Source: Paenibacillus sacheonensis
GTDB taxonomy: Bacteria > Bacillota > Bacilli > Paenibacillales > Paenibacillaceae
Assembly (NCBI RefSeq): GCF_009909195.1
Contig: NZ_JAAAMU010000027.1
Coordinates: 1 to 64,000, forward strand
Direction: 5' to 3'
Length of the DNA stretch: 64,000 nucleotides
Positions 44,146 to 51,681 of the stretch are shown in pieces. Made by a program: the position numbers and the translations under genes. Below the pieces are notes generated by a model that saw only the letters and a list, made by a program, of their open reading frames with translations, had not been told where the DNA came from and did not search any database. How positions within the stretch are numbered: position 1 is the stretch's first letter; each line of letters opens with the position of its first letter.

Positions 44146-44174
44146 AAAACAAAAAGCCCCGGTTGCCCGGGGCT
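44146..44174 (-). terminator. Terminator downstream of the cold-shock gene
   Basis: An 8-bp stem AGCCCCGG/CCGGGGCT (44167-44174 and 44155-44162) with a GCAA tetraloop is followed on the minus strand by TTTTGTTTTG. The design is nearly the same as the hpf terminator. Confidence 0.88.
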
Positions 44175-44239
44175 GTTGCTTATCTCATTCGGTTAAGCGC
44201 GCATACCATGTATGATGTGGCCGCTTAACAGCGGGATAA

Positions 44240-44437
44240 TTACAGTTTAGTTACGTTAGCTGCTTGAGGACCGCGCGCGCCTTCGACGATGTCGAACTCT
44301 ACGGATTGGCCTTCTTCAAGAGTTTTGAAGCCTTCGGATTGGATTGCGGAGAAGTGAACAAATACGTCGCCGCCTTGCTCAGTTTCGATGAATCCATAAC
44401 CCTTTTCAGCGTTGAACCATTTAACTTTACCTTGCAT
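44240..44437 (-). CDS. Cold shock protein (CspA family)
   Basis: A 65-aa single OB-fold protein that binds single-stranded RNA and DNA and acts as an RNA chaperone. The RNP1 motif KGYGFIE and RNP2 motif VFVHFSAI are intact. ATG 44437 is preceded by GAAGGGAATG. A strong promoter lies about 60 bp upstream, and a terminator follows. Which of the several Csp paralogues of Bacillales it matches cannot be told from the sequence alone. Confidence 0.96.
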   Translation of the reverse strand: MQGKVKWFNAEKGYGFIETEQGGDVFVHFSAIQSEGFKTLEEGQSVEFDIVEGARGPQAANVTKL

Positions 44438-44497
44438 TCAGAACATTCCCTTCATCTTCAAATAGCTGCGAGATCACTAAGCGTGGCCCACAAGTGA

Positions 44498-44527
44498 AAT
44501 ATACCAGAGGCTTCACAATATTGTCAA
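44498..44527 (-). promoter_or_regulatory. Promoter of the cold-shock gene
   Basis: A perfect -35 TTGACA (44522-44527) and TATATT (44498-44503) are 18 bp apart on the minus strand, giving a leader of about 55 nt. This is shorter than the long cold-responsive leader of E. coli cspA. Confidence 0.78.
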
Positions 44528-44778
44528 TAACTTTTGTAAGCGAATTCATTTGCGCTTCTCTACTGTTTCTTTTTCCGCGTAAATTACGGTCTCGCAATCT
44601 ATCTATTCTTCTGAACTCGGGTGACAAATTGCTCCACTCTGTGAACCATCTCCGAGCAGGCAGTGTACGGCATCGGATTCGGGGGTTGTGTAAGTCTCCG
44701 AACGAGCAAAAGCCCCCCTATTCGAAACCCACCTGCTCCGCGCCACCGATATTCTTTCGCCGCTTGCGTGCTTTTCCG
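44528..44778. other. Spacer between rfbB and the cold-shock promoter
   Basis: About 250 bp with no open frame that I can support. I found no strong hairpin with a T-run behind rfbB, so the end of the sugar-island transcript is unclear and read-through into the cold-shock gene is possible. Confidence 0.5.
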
Positions 44779-45795
44779 TTAGCTTTGCAGCCGTTCCCCA
44801 TACTGCTTCTCATAATAGTCCCGATATCCGCCGGACTTCACTTGCTCCATCCACTCTGGATTGCTCAGATACCAGCGGATGGTCTCGACGATACCCGACT
44901 CATAGACGTACTTCGGCTGCCAACCCAGCTCCGCGCGAATTTTCGTTGCATCAATCGCATACCTGCGGTCATGGCCCGGGCGATCCGTTACGTAAGTGAT
45001 GAGCGACTCCGGCTTGCCCAGTTCCTGTAGAATCGTTCTCACCACTTGGAGATTATTTCGCTCGTTGTTGCCGCCTACGTTGTACACCTCGCCATTCTCG
45101 CCTTTGCGAATCACGAGATCGATCGCACTGCAGTGATCCTCGACATAGAGCCAGTCGCGCACGTTCAACCCATCGCCGTACACCGGCAGCTGCTTGTCAG
45201 CAAGCGCGTTCTGAATCATTAAGGGAATCAATTTCTCCGGGAATTGATAGGGGCCATAGTTGTTCGAGCATCGCGTAATGTTCACAGGCAATCCAAACGT
45301 CTCATGGTAAGCGCGAACGAGTAGATCGGCGCCAGCTTTGCTGGCGGAGTATGGGCTGTTCGCGGCAAGCGGCGTCGTTTCGCTGAACAGTCCCGTGTCG
45401 CCGAGCGTGCCGTACACTTCGTCCGTCGATACTTGCACGAACTTGCGCACCTTATATTCCTTTGCTAAGTCGAGCAGTGTCTGCGTCCCTAGAATGTTCG
45501 TGCGCACGAAAACGTCCGGTTCCAGGATACTGCGGTCCACGTGAGATTCCGCCGCGAAGTTCACGACCGCATCGATTCCCTGCTCGAAAAGAGGACGCAG
45601 CGCTTCGCGATCCGTAATGTCGACGCGAGCAAACCGATAGTTCGGCTGTTGTTCGACGGCGCGCAAATTCTCGAGATTTCCCGCATATGTCAGCGAATCC
45701 GCATTGATAATCTGATCTTCCGGATGTTCGCGCAGCATGTAATGCACAAAGTTACTTCCGATAAATCCGGCTCCGCCGGTAATGAACATACGCAT
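44779..45795 (-). CDS. rfbB: dTDP-glucose 4,6-dehydratase
   Basis: It converts dTDP-glucose to dTDP-4-keto-6-deoxyglucose, the branch point for deoxysugars. The extended SDR fold is shown by GGAGFIGSNFV at the N-terminus, the catalytic STDEVYG motif near residue 130 and YSASKAGAD (YxxxK) near 155. I chose ATG 45795 (AGGGTGAG 7 nt upstream), giving 338 aa. A GTG 10 nt earlier overlaps the rfbC stop. It is the last of rfbA-rfbC-rfbB, and its product should feed both rfbC and the WecE-like transaminase encoded upstream. Confidence 0.95.
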   Translation of the reverse strand: MRMFITGGAGFIGSNFVHYMLREHPEDQIINADSLTYAGNLENLRAVEQQPNYRFARVDITDREALRPLFEQGIDAVVNFAAESHVDRSILEPDVFVRTNILGTQTLLDLAKEYKVRKFVQVSTDEVYGTLGDTGLFSETTPLAANSPYSASKAGADLLVRAYHETFGLPVNITRCSNNYGPYQFPEKLIPLMIQNALADKQLPVYGDGLNVRDWLYVEDHCSAIDLVIRKGENGEVYNVGGNNERNNLQVVRTILQELGKPESLITYVTDRPGHDRRYAIDATKIRAELGWQPKYVYESGIVETIRWYLSNPEWMEQVKSGGYRDYYEKQYGERLQS

Positions 45796-45803
45796 AGCCA
45801 GAC

Positions 45804-46361
45804 TCACCCTTCAAATATAAAATTATGCTCGGCTTGCGCGAGCGTCGGATGCTTCTCATCCTTGCCCGACAGGATAGGCTGGACGATCGGCCAGTCAATC
45901 GCTAACGCCGGGTCGTTCCATGCAATGCCGCGATCCTGTTCGGGCGCGTAGTAGTCGTCTACCTTATACAGAAACTCCGTATTCGGTTCAAGCGTGCAGT
46001 AACCATGGGCGAACCCCTTGGGGACAAGCAGCTGAAGCTTGTTCTCCGCCGATAGCGTAAAGTCTTCCCACTGCCCGTACGTAGGAGATCCACGACGCAA
46101 ATCGACAATGACATCATAAACCGCACCAGCCGTAACGCGTACGAGCTTAGTTTGAGCGTTAGGGCTTAGCTGATAATGCAGCCCTCTAAGCACACCGGCC
46201 TCGACGGACAAGGCATGATTATCTTGAACGAACGCGTGGGTTAGGCCATGCTCGGCGAAGCGCTGCGCATTGTAAGATTCCATGAAGAATCCGCGCTGGT
46301 CGCCGAAGACTGCCGACTCGATCAACTTCGCGCCTATGAGCTTCGTTTCGATGATTTTCAT
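45804..46361 (-). CDS. rfbC: dTDP-4-dehydrorhamnose 3,5-epimerase
   Basis: A 185-aa cupin that epimerises dTDP-4-keto-6-deoxyglucose at C3 and C5 on the way to dTDP-L-rhamnose. The catalytic histidine lies in LRGLHYQ, with the conserved DLRRGSPTYG and VPKGFAHGY following. It ends 8 bp before the rfbB start. The reductase rfbD that would complete L-rhamnose is not in this window; it may be elsewhere in the genome. Confidence 0.94.
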   Translation of the reverse strand: MKIIETKLIGAKLIESAVFGDQRGFFMESYNAQRFAEHGLTHAFVQDNHALSVEAGVLRGLHYQLSPNAQTKLVRVTAGAVYDVIVDLRRGSPTYGQWEDFTLSAENKLQLLVPKGFAHGYCTLEPNTEFLYKVDDYYAPEQDRGIAWNDPALAIDWPIVQPILSGKDEKHPTLAQAEHNFIFEG

Positions 46362-46385
46362 CCCTTAAGCAACTTCCTTTCAACC

Positions 46386-47129
46386 CTACAACTTCAGTTT
46401 GCCGAATTCCTCGCCGAACAGTAGATCCTGCGCCAGCTCATTGGCTTTCGCCAGCGACGCATGCGTGCCAGCATCCGTCCACCAGCCTTTAAGAACATCG
46501 AATTTAAGTTCTCCGCGAGCGATATACGCATTGTTTACATCCGTAATCTCCAGCTCGCCCCGTGCTGAAGGCTTAAGTGTCTTCACTATGTTGAAGACCT
46601 GCCAATCGAACATATAGATACCGGTCACGGCATAGCTGCTCTTAGGAACAAGCGGCTTCTCTTCTATAGAGACGATTTGATCGCCATTAAGTTCCGGTAC
46701 ACCGTATCGGTTTGGATCATGCACTTCTTGAATAAGGAGCTTTGCGCCTTTGCCTTGCTCCCGAAATCCCTGCACATATGGCGCGATGCTGTCCGAGAAT
46801 ACATTATCGCCCAAAATCACGACCATCGAGTCATCTCTGACGAAATGTTCAGCGAGCCCCAGTGCCTGCGCGATGCCGCCCGCTTCATCTTGGACCTTAT
46901 AGGTGAAAGAGACGCCCATCTCTGCACCGCTGCCAAGCAGATTGACCACATCGCCCATATGATCCTTCCCTGTGACGATCAGAATATCGGTGATATCCGC
47001 TTCCTTCAGCTTCGCGACCGAATGGAATATCATCGGGTATTTTCCGACTGGCAGGAGATGCTTATTCGTTACTTTCGTCAACGGGTATAATCGTGAGCCA
47101 GTGCCGCCCGCTAAAATGATGCCCTTCAT
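46386..47129 (-). CDS. rfbA: Glucose-1-phosphate thymidylyltransferase
   Basis: It makes dTDP-glucose from glucose-1-phosphate and dTTP. The nucleotide-binding LAGGTGSRLYPLT opens the protein, followed by GDNVFSD (metal-binding aspartate) and EEKP. At 247 aa it is the short form lacking the C-terminal helices of enterobacterial RmlA, as is common in Bacilli. ATG 47129 has a perfect TAGGAGG. It follows the DUF1919 gene by 11 bp and starts the rfbA-C-B set. Confidence 0.94.
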   Translation of the reverse strand: MKGIILAGGTGSRLYPLTKVTNKHLLPVGKYPMIFHSVAKLKEADITDILIVTGKDHMGDVVNLLGSGAEMGVSFTYKVQDEAGGIAQALGLAEHFVRDDSMVVILGDNVFSDSIAPYVQGFREQGKGAKLLIQEVHDPNRYGVPELNGDQIVSIEEKPLVPKSSYAVTGIYMFDWQVFNIVKTLKPSARGELEITDVNNAYIARGELKFDVLKGWWTDAGTHASLAKANELAQDLLFGEEFGKLKL

Positions 47130-47140
47130 GGTAGAGCCTC

Positions 47141-48046
47141 CTAATATCGCAATTCGATCCGTTCGTGATTTAAGTTGCCTTGCAGCAAATCGAGCGCGTT
47201 ATAGTACTTGTAAGCACCTTGTGCTAAGCCGTTTACTATAGCCCAGAACGGCACTTTGCTCATCTCGTCGATCCTGCTATAAGAAATAGACAACAGCGAT
47301 GGTTCTGACGTTTCAAAGGGAACGAAACAAACTTTACTCGCATAGGGCAAGTCAATAAATTGGCTCGCTTCCTCATAATCTTCTGTATACATCATAACGA
47401 ACAAGTTATTCCAGTTCACTTTTGAAACACGACTATTCCATTTGTTAATAGCCTCGTCAAAAGAGAAATAATGATTAAAATGCAATTCTACATCATCTAT
47501 TCGAGCTACCGGATATTCACGCTTAAGGACCGAGTCATACACGTATCTTTCCAACGTGGGCTCAATATTTAAATAATGTTTCGAATTTCTCAAGAATCGT
47601 AAATAATCAGGGACGCTCTCATACATGTTGATGAACGGGGATAGGAATTCCATTCCAAGACGGCTATAGGTAAGACCACCCCAACAATTATTAGAGAATA
47701 TTGTTAGATTGGAGTTTCTAAGTGTCAAATATTTATCTAGTTGGAGTTCAGGCAATGCAAAGATTTTGATATTCACTATCTTCCTGGCTTCAACTCCACA
47801 TAGCATAGCCTCATGCATAATTTCGCTGAATTTCCCCAAGCTAGCGACGATCAATAAATCAAACTGAATATTTTCTAATTCACTTTTTGATATAAAGCGA
47901 TGACCATCGAGTTTCTCATATATAGGCTGATTCGACGTTATACCCTCAATAACGATATTACCAAGTATCTCTTGGTATTTAAGCGCATTGTAATGCATTT
48001 CATAATCGTAACCGGTTCCCCATACGATGCACTTGTAAGTAGACAT
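47141..48046 (-). CDS. DUF1919-type protein with N-terminal nucleotide-binding-like domain
   Basis: A 301-aa protein. The C-terminal 190 residues begin with FSNNCWGGLTYSRLGMEFLS, the hallmark of DUF1919, a family found in polysaccharide clusters and of unknown activity. The first 85 residues form an alternating beta/alpha domain (KCIVWGTGYDY ... FDLLIVAS) like the small Rossmann-type domains seen in five other proteins of this island. ATG 48046 follows AGGAGCG. The gene is AT-rich compared with rfbA just downstream. It is preceded by a 182-bp gap, so an internal promoter is possible. I infer a role in glycan assembly or modification only from context. Confidence 0.75.
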   Translation of the reverse strand: MSTYKCIVWGTGYDYEMHYNALKYQEILGNIVIEGITSNQPIYEKLDGHRFISKSELENIQFDLLIVASLGKFSEIMHEAMLCGVEARKIVNIKIFALPELQLDKYLTLRNSNLTIFSNNCWGGLTYSRLGMEFLSPFINMYESVPDYLRFLRNSKHYLNIEPTLERYVYDSVLKREYPVARIDDVELHFNHYFSFDEAINKWNSRVSKVNWNNLFVMMYTEDYEEASQFIDLPYASKVCFVPFETSEPSLLSISYSRIDEMSKVPFWAIVNGLAQGAYKYYNALDLLQGNLNHERIELRY

Positions 48047-48228
48047 CTCAGCGCTCCTCTTACCCTTTCTTAAAATAATAGTAAGCTCCTTGCCTTCTAT
48101 GGTGGAAGTACTTCACATACCATCATTTCACGTCGTAATCTTTAATCCTCATGTCCAGCGATGCCAAATCAATGACGCATTACGCTCTGATGGAATACAA
48201 CTTGCATAATACCACCAACCGACTTTCC

Positions 48229-49149
48229 CTAACTCAATCGTACCCGTAACTTATTAAAAAACACTTTTTCACCATTCTCATATGAAGCATCGGTAATCTG
48301 CAACATTCCACTACCGCAAATTACAACGGGTATCCCATTTTGGATGGCCCAGACTTTCCCAAAGTCACGAATGGCAAAGTTTATATCTTTTTCTAGCATT
48401 TCAGCTCTATTAATAATGATTTTCTTATTTTCGTAGAATGTATAAGCTCCTGGGTATGGGGAACTAACGGCGCGAACTAAGATATGAATCCTATACGCAG
48501 TAAGAGACCAGTCAATTTTACAATCCTCCAAGGATCTCCATACGCTGTAAGTTGCCAAGGCATGGTCCTGAGGATAAGCTATTAAATTCCCTTTCCTTAA
48601 TCTGTTGATGATCTTTACAAAGGATTCCGCATAGATCAGGGACTGTTTTTCAATAATATCTTTGATGTAATCGGCATCGGATATTTCCACTTGTTCCTGT
48701 AAAATGATATCGCCGGCATCCACATGCTCAGATGCCTTAAGAACAGATACTCCCGTTATCTTATCTCCACAAAGCATAGCTGTCACAGTAGGTGCGAATC
48801 CCCTGTATTTGGGCAGGAGGGAATCATGAAATATGAGTAGATCATCTTGTAAAAGAGCGTTAATCGACAGATCAATCAAATATTGCCACGATATTGCCAC
48901 AGCACTTGTTATTTTGTGATTTACGATGATGTCAGGTAAATAGTTCTTAACTTCGAACCAAAGATAGTGCGGAATCCCATGTTCCTCGCAAAGCGCGAAG
49001 ATTCCCTGCGAATCATCCGTTTTCATGTTTTTATCGTTGTAGGACACGACACAGCCGATATTTTCACTATATCCTCTATATATAGCATATTTCAAAGATG
49101 ACAGACCTTTATCCGTCATGAGAAAACATAGCAACTTCTTATCTGTCAA
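48229..49149 (-). CDS. Formyltransferase-like protein (probable sugar N-formyltransferase)
   Basis: A 306-aa protein with the formyl-THF hydrolase/methionyl-tRNA formyltransferase fold. The loop FHDSLLPKYRGFAPTV matches HxSLLPxxRGxxP, and HVDAGDI supplies the aspartate. Residues His108 and Asp144 align with the E. coli Fmt pair. The expected Asn106 is Ile here, so activity needs testing. In this island the likely substrate is a dTDP-amino sugar made by the WecE-like transaminase. The start is TTG at 49149, with AAGGAGGAG about 10 nt upstream. The gene is AT-rich, with gaps of 77 bp upstream and 182 bp downstream. Confidence 0.82.
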   Translation of the reverse strand: MTDKKLLCFLMTDKGLSSLKYAIYRGYSENIGCVVSYNDKNMKTDDSQGIFALCEEHGIPHYLWFEVKNYLPDIIVNHKITSAVAISWQYLIDLSINALLQDDLLIFHDSLLPKYRGFAPTVTAMLCGDKITGVSVLKASEHVDAGDIILQEQVEISDADYIKDIIEKQSLIYAESFVKIINRLRKGNLIAYPQDHALATYSVWRSLEDCKIDWSLTAYRIHILVRAVSSPYPGAYTFYENKKIIINRAEMLEKDINFAIRDFGKVWAIQNGIPVVICGSGMLQITDASYENGEKVFFNKLRVRLS

Positions 49150-49226
49150 CGGTTCGTTTCTCCTCCTTCATGTTCCTTGCTCAAACAAATGGATTTATAG
49201 GTAAGCATTGTCTTTTAATACCTACG

Positions 49227-50441
49227 TTAATGATTCGTTATTATATGAGGAATTATATAGTCTCTTGAAATAACTAGACCTAACCCTTCTAGTTGTTTTG
49301 CCATATCAACTGCGTAAATAGAAGTAATAACAACAAACACATTTCCTTTCTCCTCAATTAATACATTAGGCGGCACTACTTCTACCCCCCTAATGGTTGA
49401 ACCCCATTTTGTTACAGCGTTATCAATAATGCCTTCTACTGAAATTGCGTAACTTCTAAATAATTCGAGGTAACGCTCTCCGTTTTCCCCACCGCCAAAC
49501 AAATATAGTCGATGCAGTTTCGACTTCTGTTGAATCATATCAATAATCAGAATATATTTTGCATATTCAGATTCTATTCTAGCGATAAGCTCAACGACGT
49601 TGTTTTTACTATATAATAATTTCTTTTCATTTTGTTTCTGCAATAAATGCAGCCATTCTAATTTCATCTGCATATCCTTGTAAAAATACAATTCCTTCTT
49701 GCTGTTAAATAGTAGTCCGATCTCGCTGTGGATCAGTAAGTCCGCTGCACCTGGAGTAATTTCTAGTTCTCGCAATTGCTTTTTTTGAATTGAGACAGTA
49801 GATTCAGTATTTTCTACCATCTTTGTTTTGGTTAGTTGACTTCCATGCCTTCTATATTGCAATAGAGGCTGGCTTGTTCTAGTAACTTGGAAATAACGAG
49901 ATGAGCGTACCCATAAGTCATAATCCTCCGCAACAACATGGTTATACGATAATTGATACTGGTCTAACATCTTTTTACGCATCATCACTGCCGGATGAGC
50001 CAGACAACAATAAAATAAAAGATGCAATTTCACTTCGTCTGGAGTTAAGGCGCCCAGTAATTCATTATTCTCATCTAAAAATCGGATATCGGATGCGGTA
50101 ATTCCCACATATGGGTGTTCTTCGAGATACGCTACTTGTTCACTGAATCGTTCCTGTAAACTTATATCATCGCAATCCATTCTCGCGATATATTTACCCT
50201 TAGCTAATTGCAGTCCTTTATTTAAGGTATCTACTATACCTAGATTTATTTTGTTACGGACTATCTGTATGCGTGCATCACGGTAAGATTCTATAATATT
50301 CACACTGTAGTCCGTCGATCCATCATCTAGAATGATAAACTCGAAGTCCGTAAACGTTTGACCTAATATACTCTCGATAGCCTCTCGGAGGTATAGCTCT
50401 CCATTATAGACAGGCATCAGTACACTAATCGTCGGATTCAT
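49227..50441 (-). CDS. GT2 glycosyltransferase with C-terminal nucleotide-binding-like domain
   Basis: A 404-aa protein. The first 210 residues are a GT-A fold family 2 glycosyltransferase (ISVLMPVYNGELYLREAI, ILDDGSTD, ARMDCDD as the DxD-type metal motif). Residues of about 310-395 form a separate beta/alpha domain with LYLFGGGENGERYLELF, similar in type to domains in its neighbours. A helical segment links the two. The donor and acceptor sugars cannot be read from the sequence. The gene is strongly AT-rich. It starts 105 bp after wecE. Confidence 0.85.
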   Translation of the reverse strand: MNPTISVLMPVYNGELYLREAIESILGQTFTDFEFIILDDGSTDYSVNIIESYRDARIQIVRNKINLGIVDTLNKGLQLAKGKYIARMDCDDISLQERFSEQVAYLEEHPYVGITASDIRFLDENNELLGALTPDEVKLHLLFYCCLAHPAVMMRKKMLDQYQLSYNHVVAEDYDLWVRSSRYFQVTRTSQPLLQYRRHGSQLTKTKMVENTESTVSIQKKQLRELEITPGAADLLIHSEIGLLFNSKKELYFYKDMQMKLEWLHLLQKQNEKKLLYSKNNVVELIARIESEYAKYILIIDMIQQKSKLHRLYLFGGGENGERYLELFRSYAISVEGIIDNAVTKWGSTIRGVEVVPPNVLIEEKGNVFVVITSIYAVDMAKQLEGLGLVISRDYIIPHIITNH

Positions 50442-50546
50442 GATTCATGCCTACTTTTCATGAATTTGATTTTCACTGCATAGAAAAAAGATTCGATTTG
50501 GGAAAAATTACTGTAGAGTCTTTGTAAGCCGTCTGGAATGGCGTAT

Positions 50547-51677
50547 TTAGTTCTGAAAGTAACCGTATATACTAGCTACGATTTCTTGGACATTTTGACT
50601 AGTTAACGAATAAAACATCGGTAAACGGATCAGTCGCGAGCTTTCAATCGTCGTGAATCTGTCCTCACCATGAAATCTCCCGAGCCTCCGTCCTGCTTCC
50701 GAACTGTGCAACGGTACATAGTGAAACACTGCAGCGATGCCCATTTGCTTTAGATGAGTTATTAATCCAGACTGCACACTCTCATTTACCACCTTTATAT
50801 AGAACATGTGGGCATTGTGCACACAATCTTCGGGAATATGTGGAAGTTCAATCAACCCATTATATTCTAGAGGTTTAAGCGCTTCGTAATACTGCTGCCA
50901 CCTTGCTAGTCGAATCAGATTAATTTCATCTGCTACTTCTAATTGCGACCATAAATATGCTGCATTCATCTCGCTGGGTAAATAGGATGATCCCCAATCC
51001 ACCCAAGAATACTTATCAATTTCTCCACGAAAGAAACGGCTGCGGTTTGTTCCCTTCTCACGAATTATCTCTGCCTTCTGAATTACGGACGGGTCACGAA
51101 TCAGAAGTGCCCCACCTTCACCCATACTATAGTTTTTAGTCTCATGGAAACTATAACAACCGAAGTCCCCAATTGTACCTAATGATCGGCCCTTATAGGT
51201 CGACATAACACCTTGCGCAGCATCCTCGACTACAATTAGCTCGTGACGCTGCGCGATATCAGTAATCATATCCATCTCGCAGGATACTCCAGCATAGTGC
51301 ATCGGTACTATAACTTTGGTGCGATCTGTTACTGCCTCTTCAATCAACGACTCATCTATGTTCATCGTATCAGGACGGATGTCAACAAACACAATCTTCG
51401 CTCCTCGTCCTGCGAATGCATTAGCAGTCGAAGAGAATGTATATGATGCCATAATCACTTCATCACCTGGTTGTATTTCACATAGATACGCCGACATGTC
51501 CAAAGCGTGACTACCTGAAGTCGTCAAAAGCACACCTGAAACATCGAATCGCGACTCCATCCAAGATGAGCACTGTGCTGTGAAAATTCCATCACCAGCC
51601 TGCCGATCACCTAGTGCCTTCGAAATATAAGATATTGTCGTATCAACGATTGGTGCTTTATTGAACGGAATGTACAT
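50547..51677 (-). CDS. wecE: dTDP-4-amino-4,6-dideoxygalactose transaminase (WecE-like)
   Basis: A DegT/StrS family PLP transaminase of 376 aa, the same length as E. coli WecE (RffA). It is recognisably similar along the whole chain as I remember that sequence: QPGDEVIM, GAKIVFVD, RPDTMNID, VVEDAAQGVMSTYKGR, SFHETKNY with the PLP lysine at 181, and EIIREKGTNRS. WecE aminates dTDP-4-keto-6-deoxyglucose using glutamate to give dTDP-4-amino-4,6-dideoxy-D-galactose (thomosamine). The substrate would come from rfbA and rfbB in the same island. I chose ATG 51677 (GGAGG 11 nt upstream) since it matches the family N-terminus. A longer frame would overlap the preceding gene. The start lies 4 bp after the previous stop. 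Confidence 0.9.
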   Translation of the reverse strand: MYIPFNKAPIVDTTISYISKALGDRQAGDGIFTAQCSSWMESRFDVSGVLLTTSGSHALDMSAYLCEIQPGDEVIMASYTFSSTANAFAGRGAKIVFVDIRPDTMNIDESLIEEAVTDRTKVIVPMHYAGVSCEMDMITDIAQRHELIVVEDAAQGVMSTYKGRSLGTIGDFGCYSFHETKNYSMGEGGALLIRDPSVIQKAEIIREKGTNRSRFFRGEIDKYSWVDWGSSYLPSEMNAAYLWSQLEVADEINLIRLARWQQYYEALKPLEYNGLIELPHIPEDCVHNAHMFYIKVVNESVQSGLITHLKQMGIAAVFHYVPLHSSEAGRRLGRFHGEDRFTTIESSRLIRLPMFYSLTSQNVQEIVASIYGYFQN

Positions 51678-51681
51678 TGAC

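Noticed and set aside
48060-48228. Gene remnant between the formyltransferase and DUF1919 genes
   Set aside because: Short in-frame pieces (ending KYFHHRRQGAYYYFKKG) read like protein, but stops interrupt every frame and the length is too small to judge.
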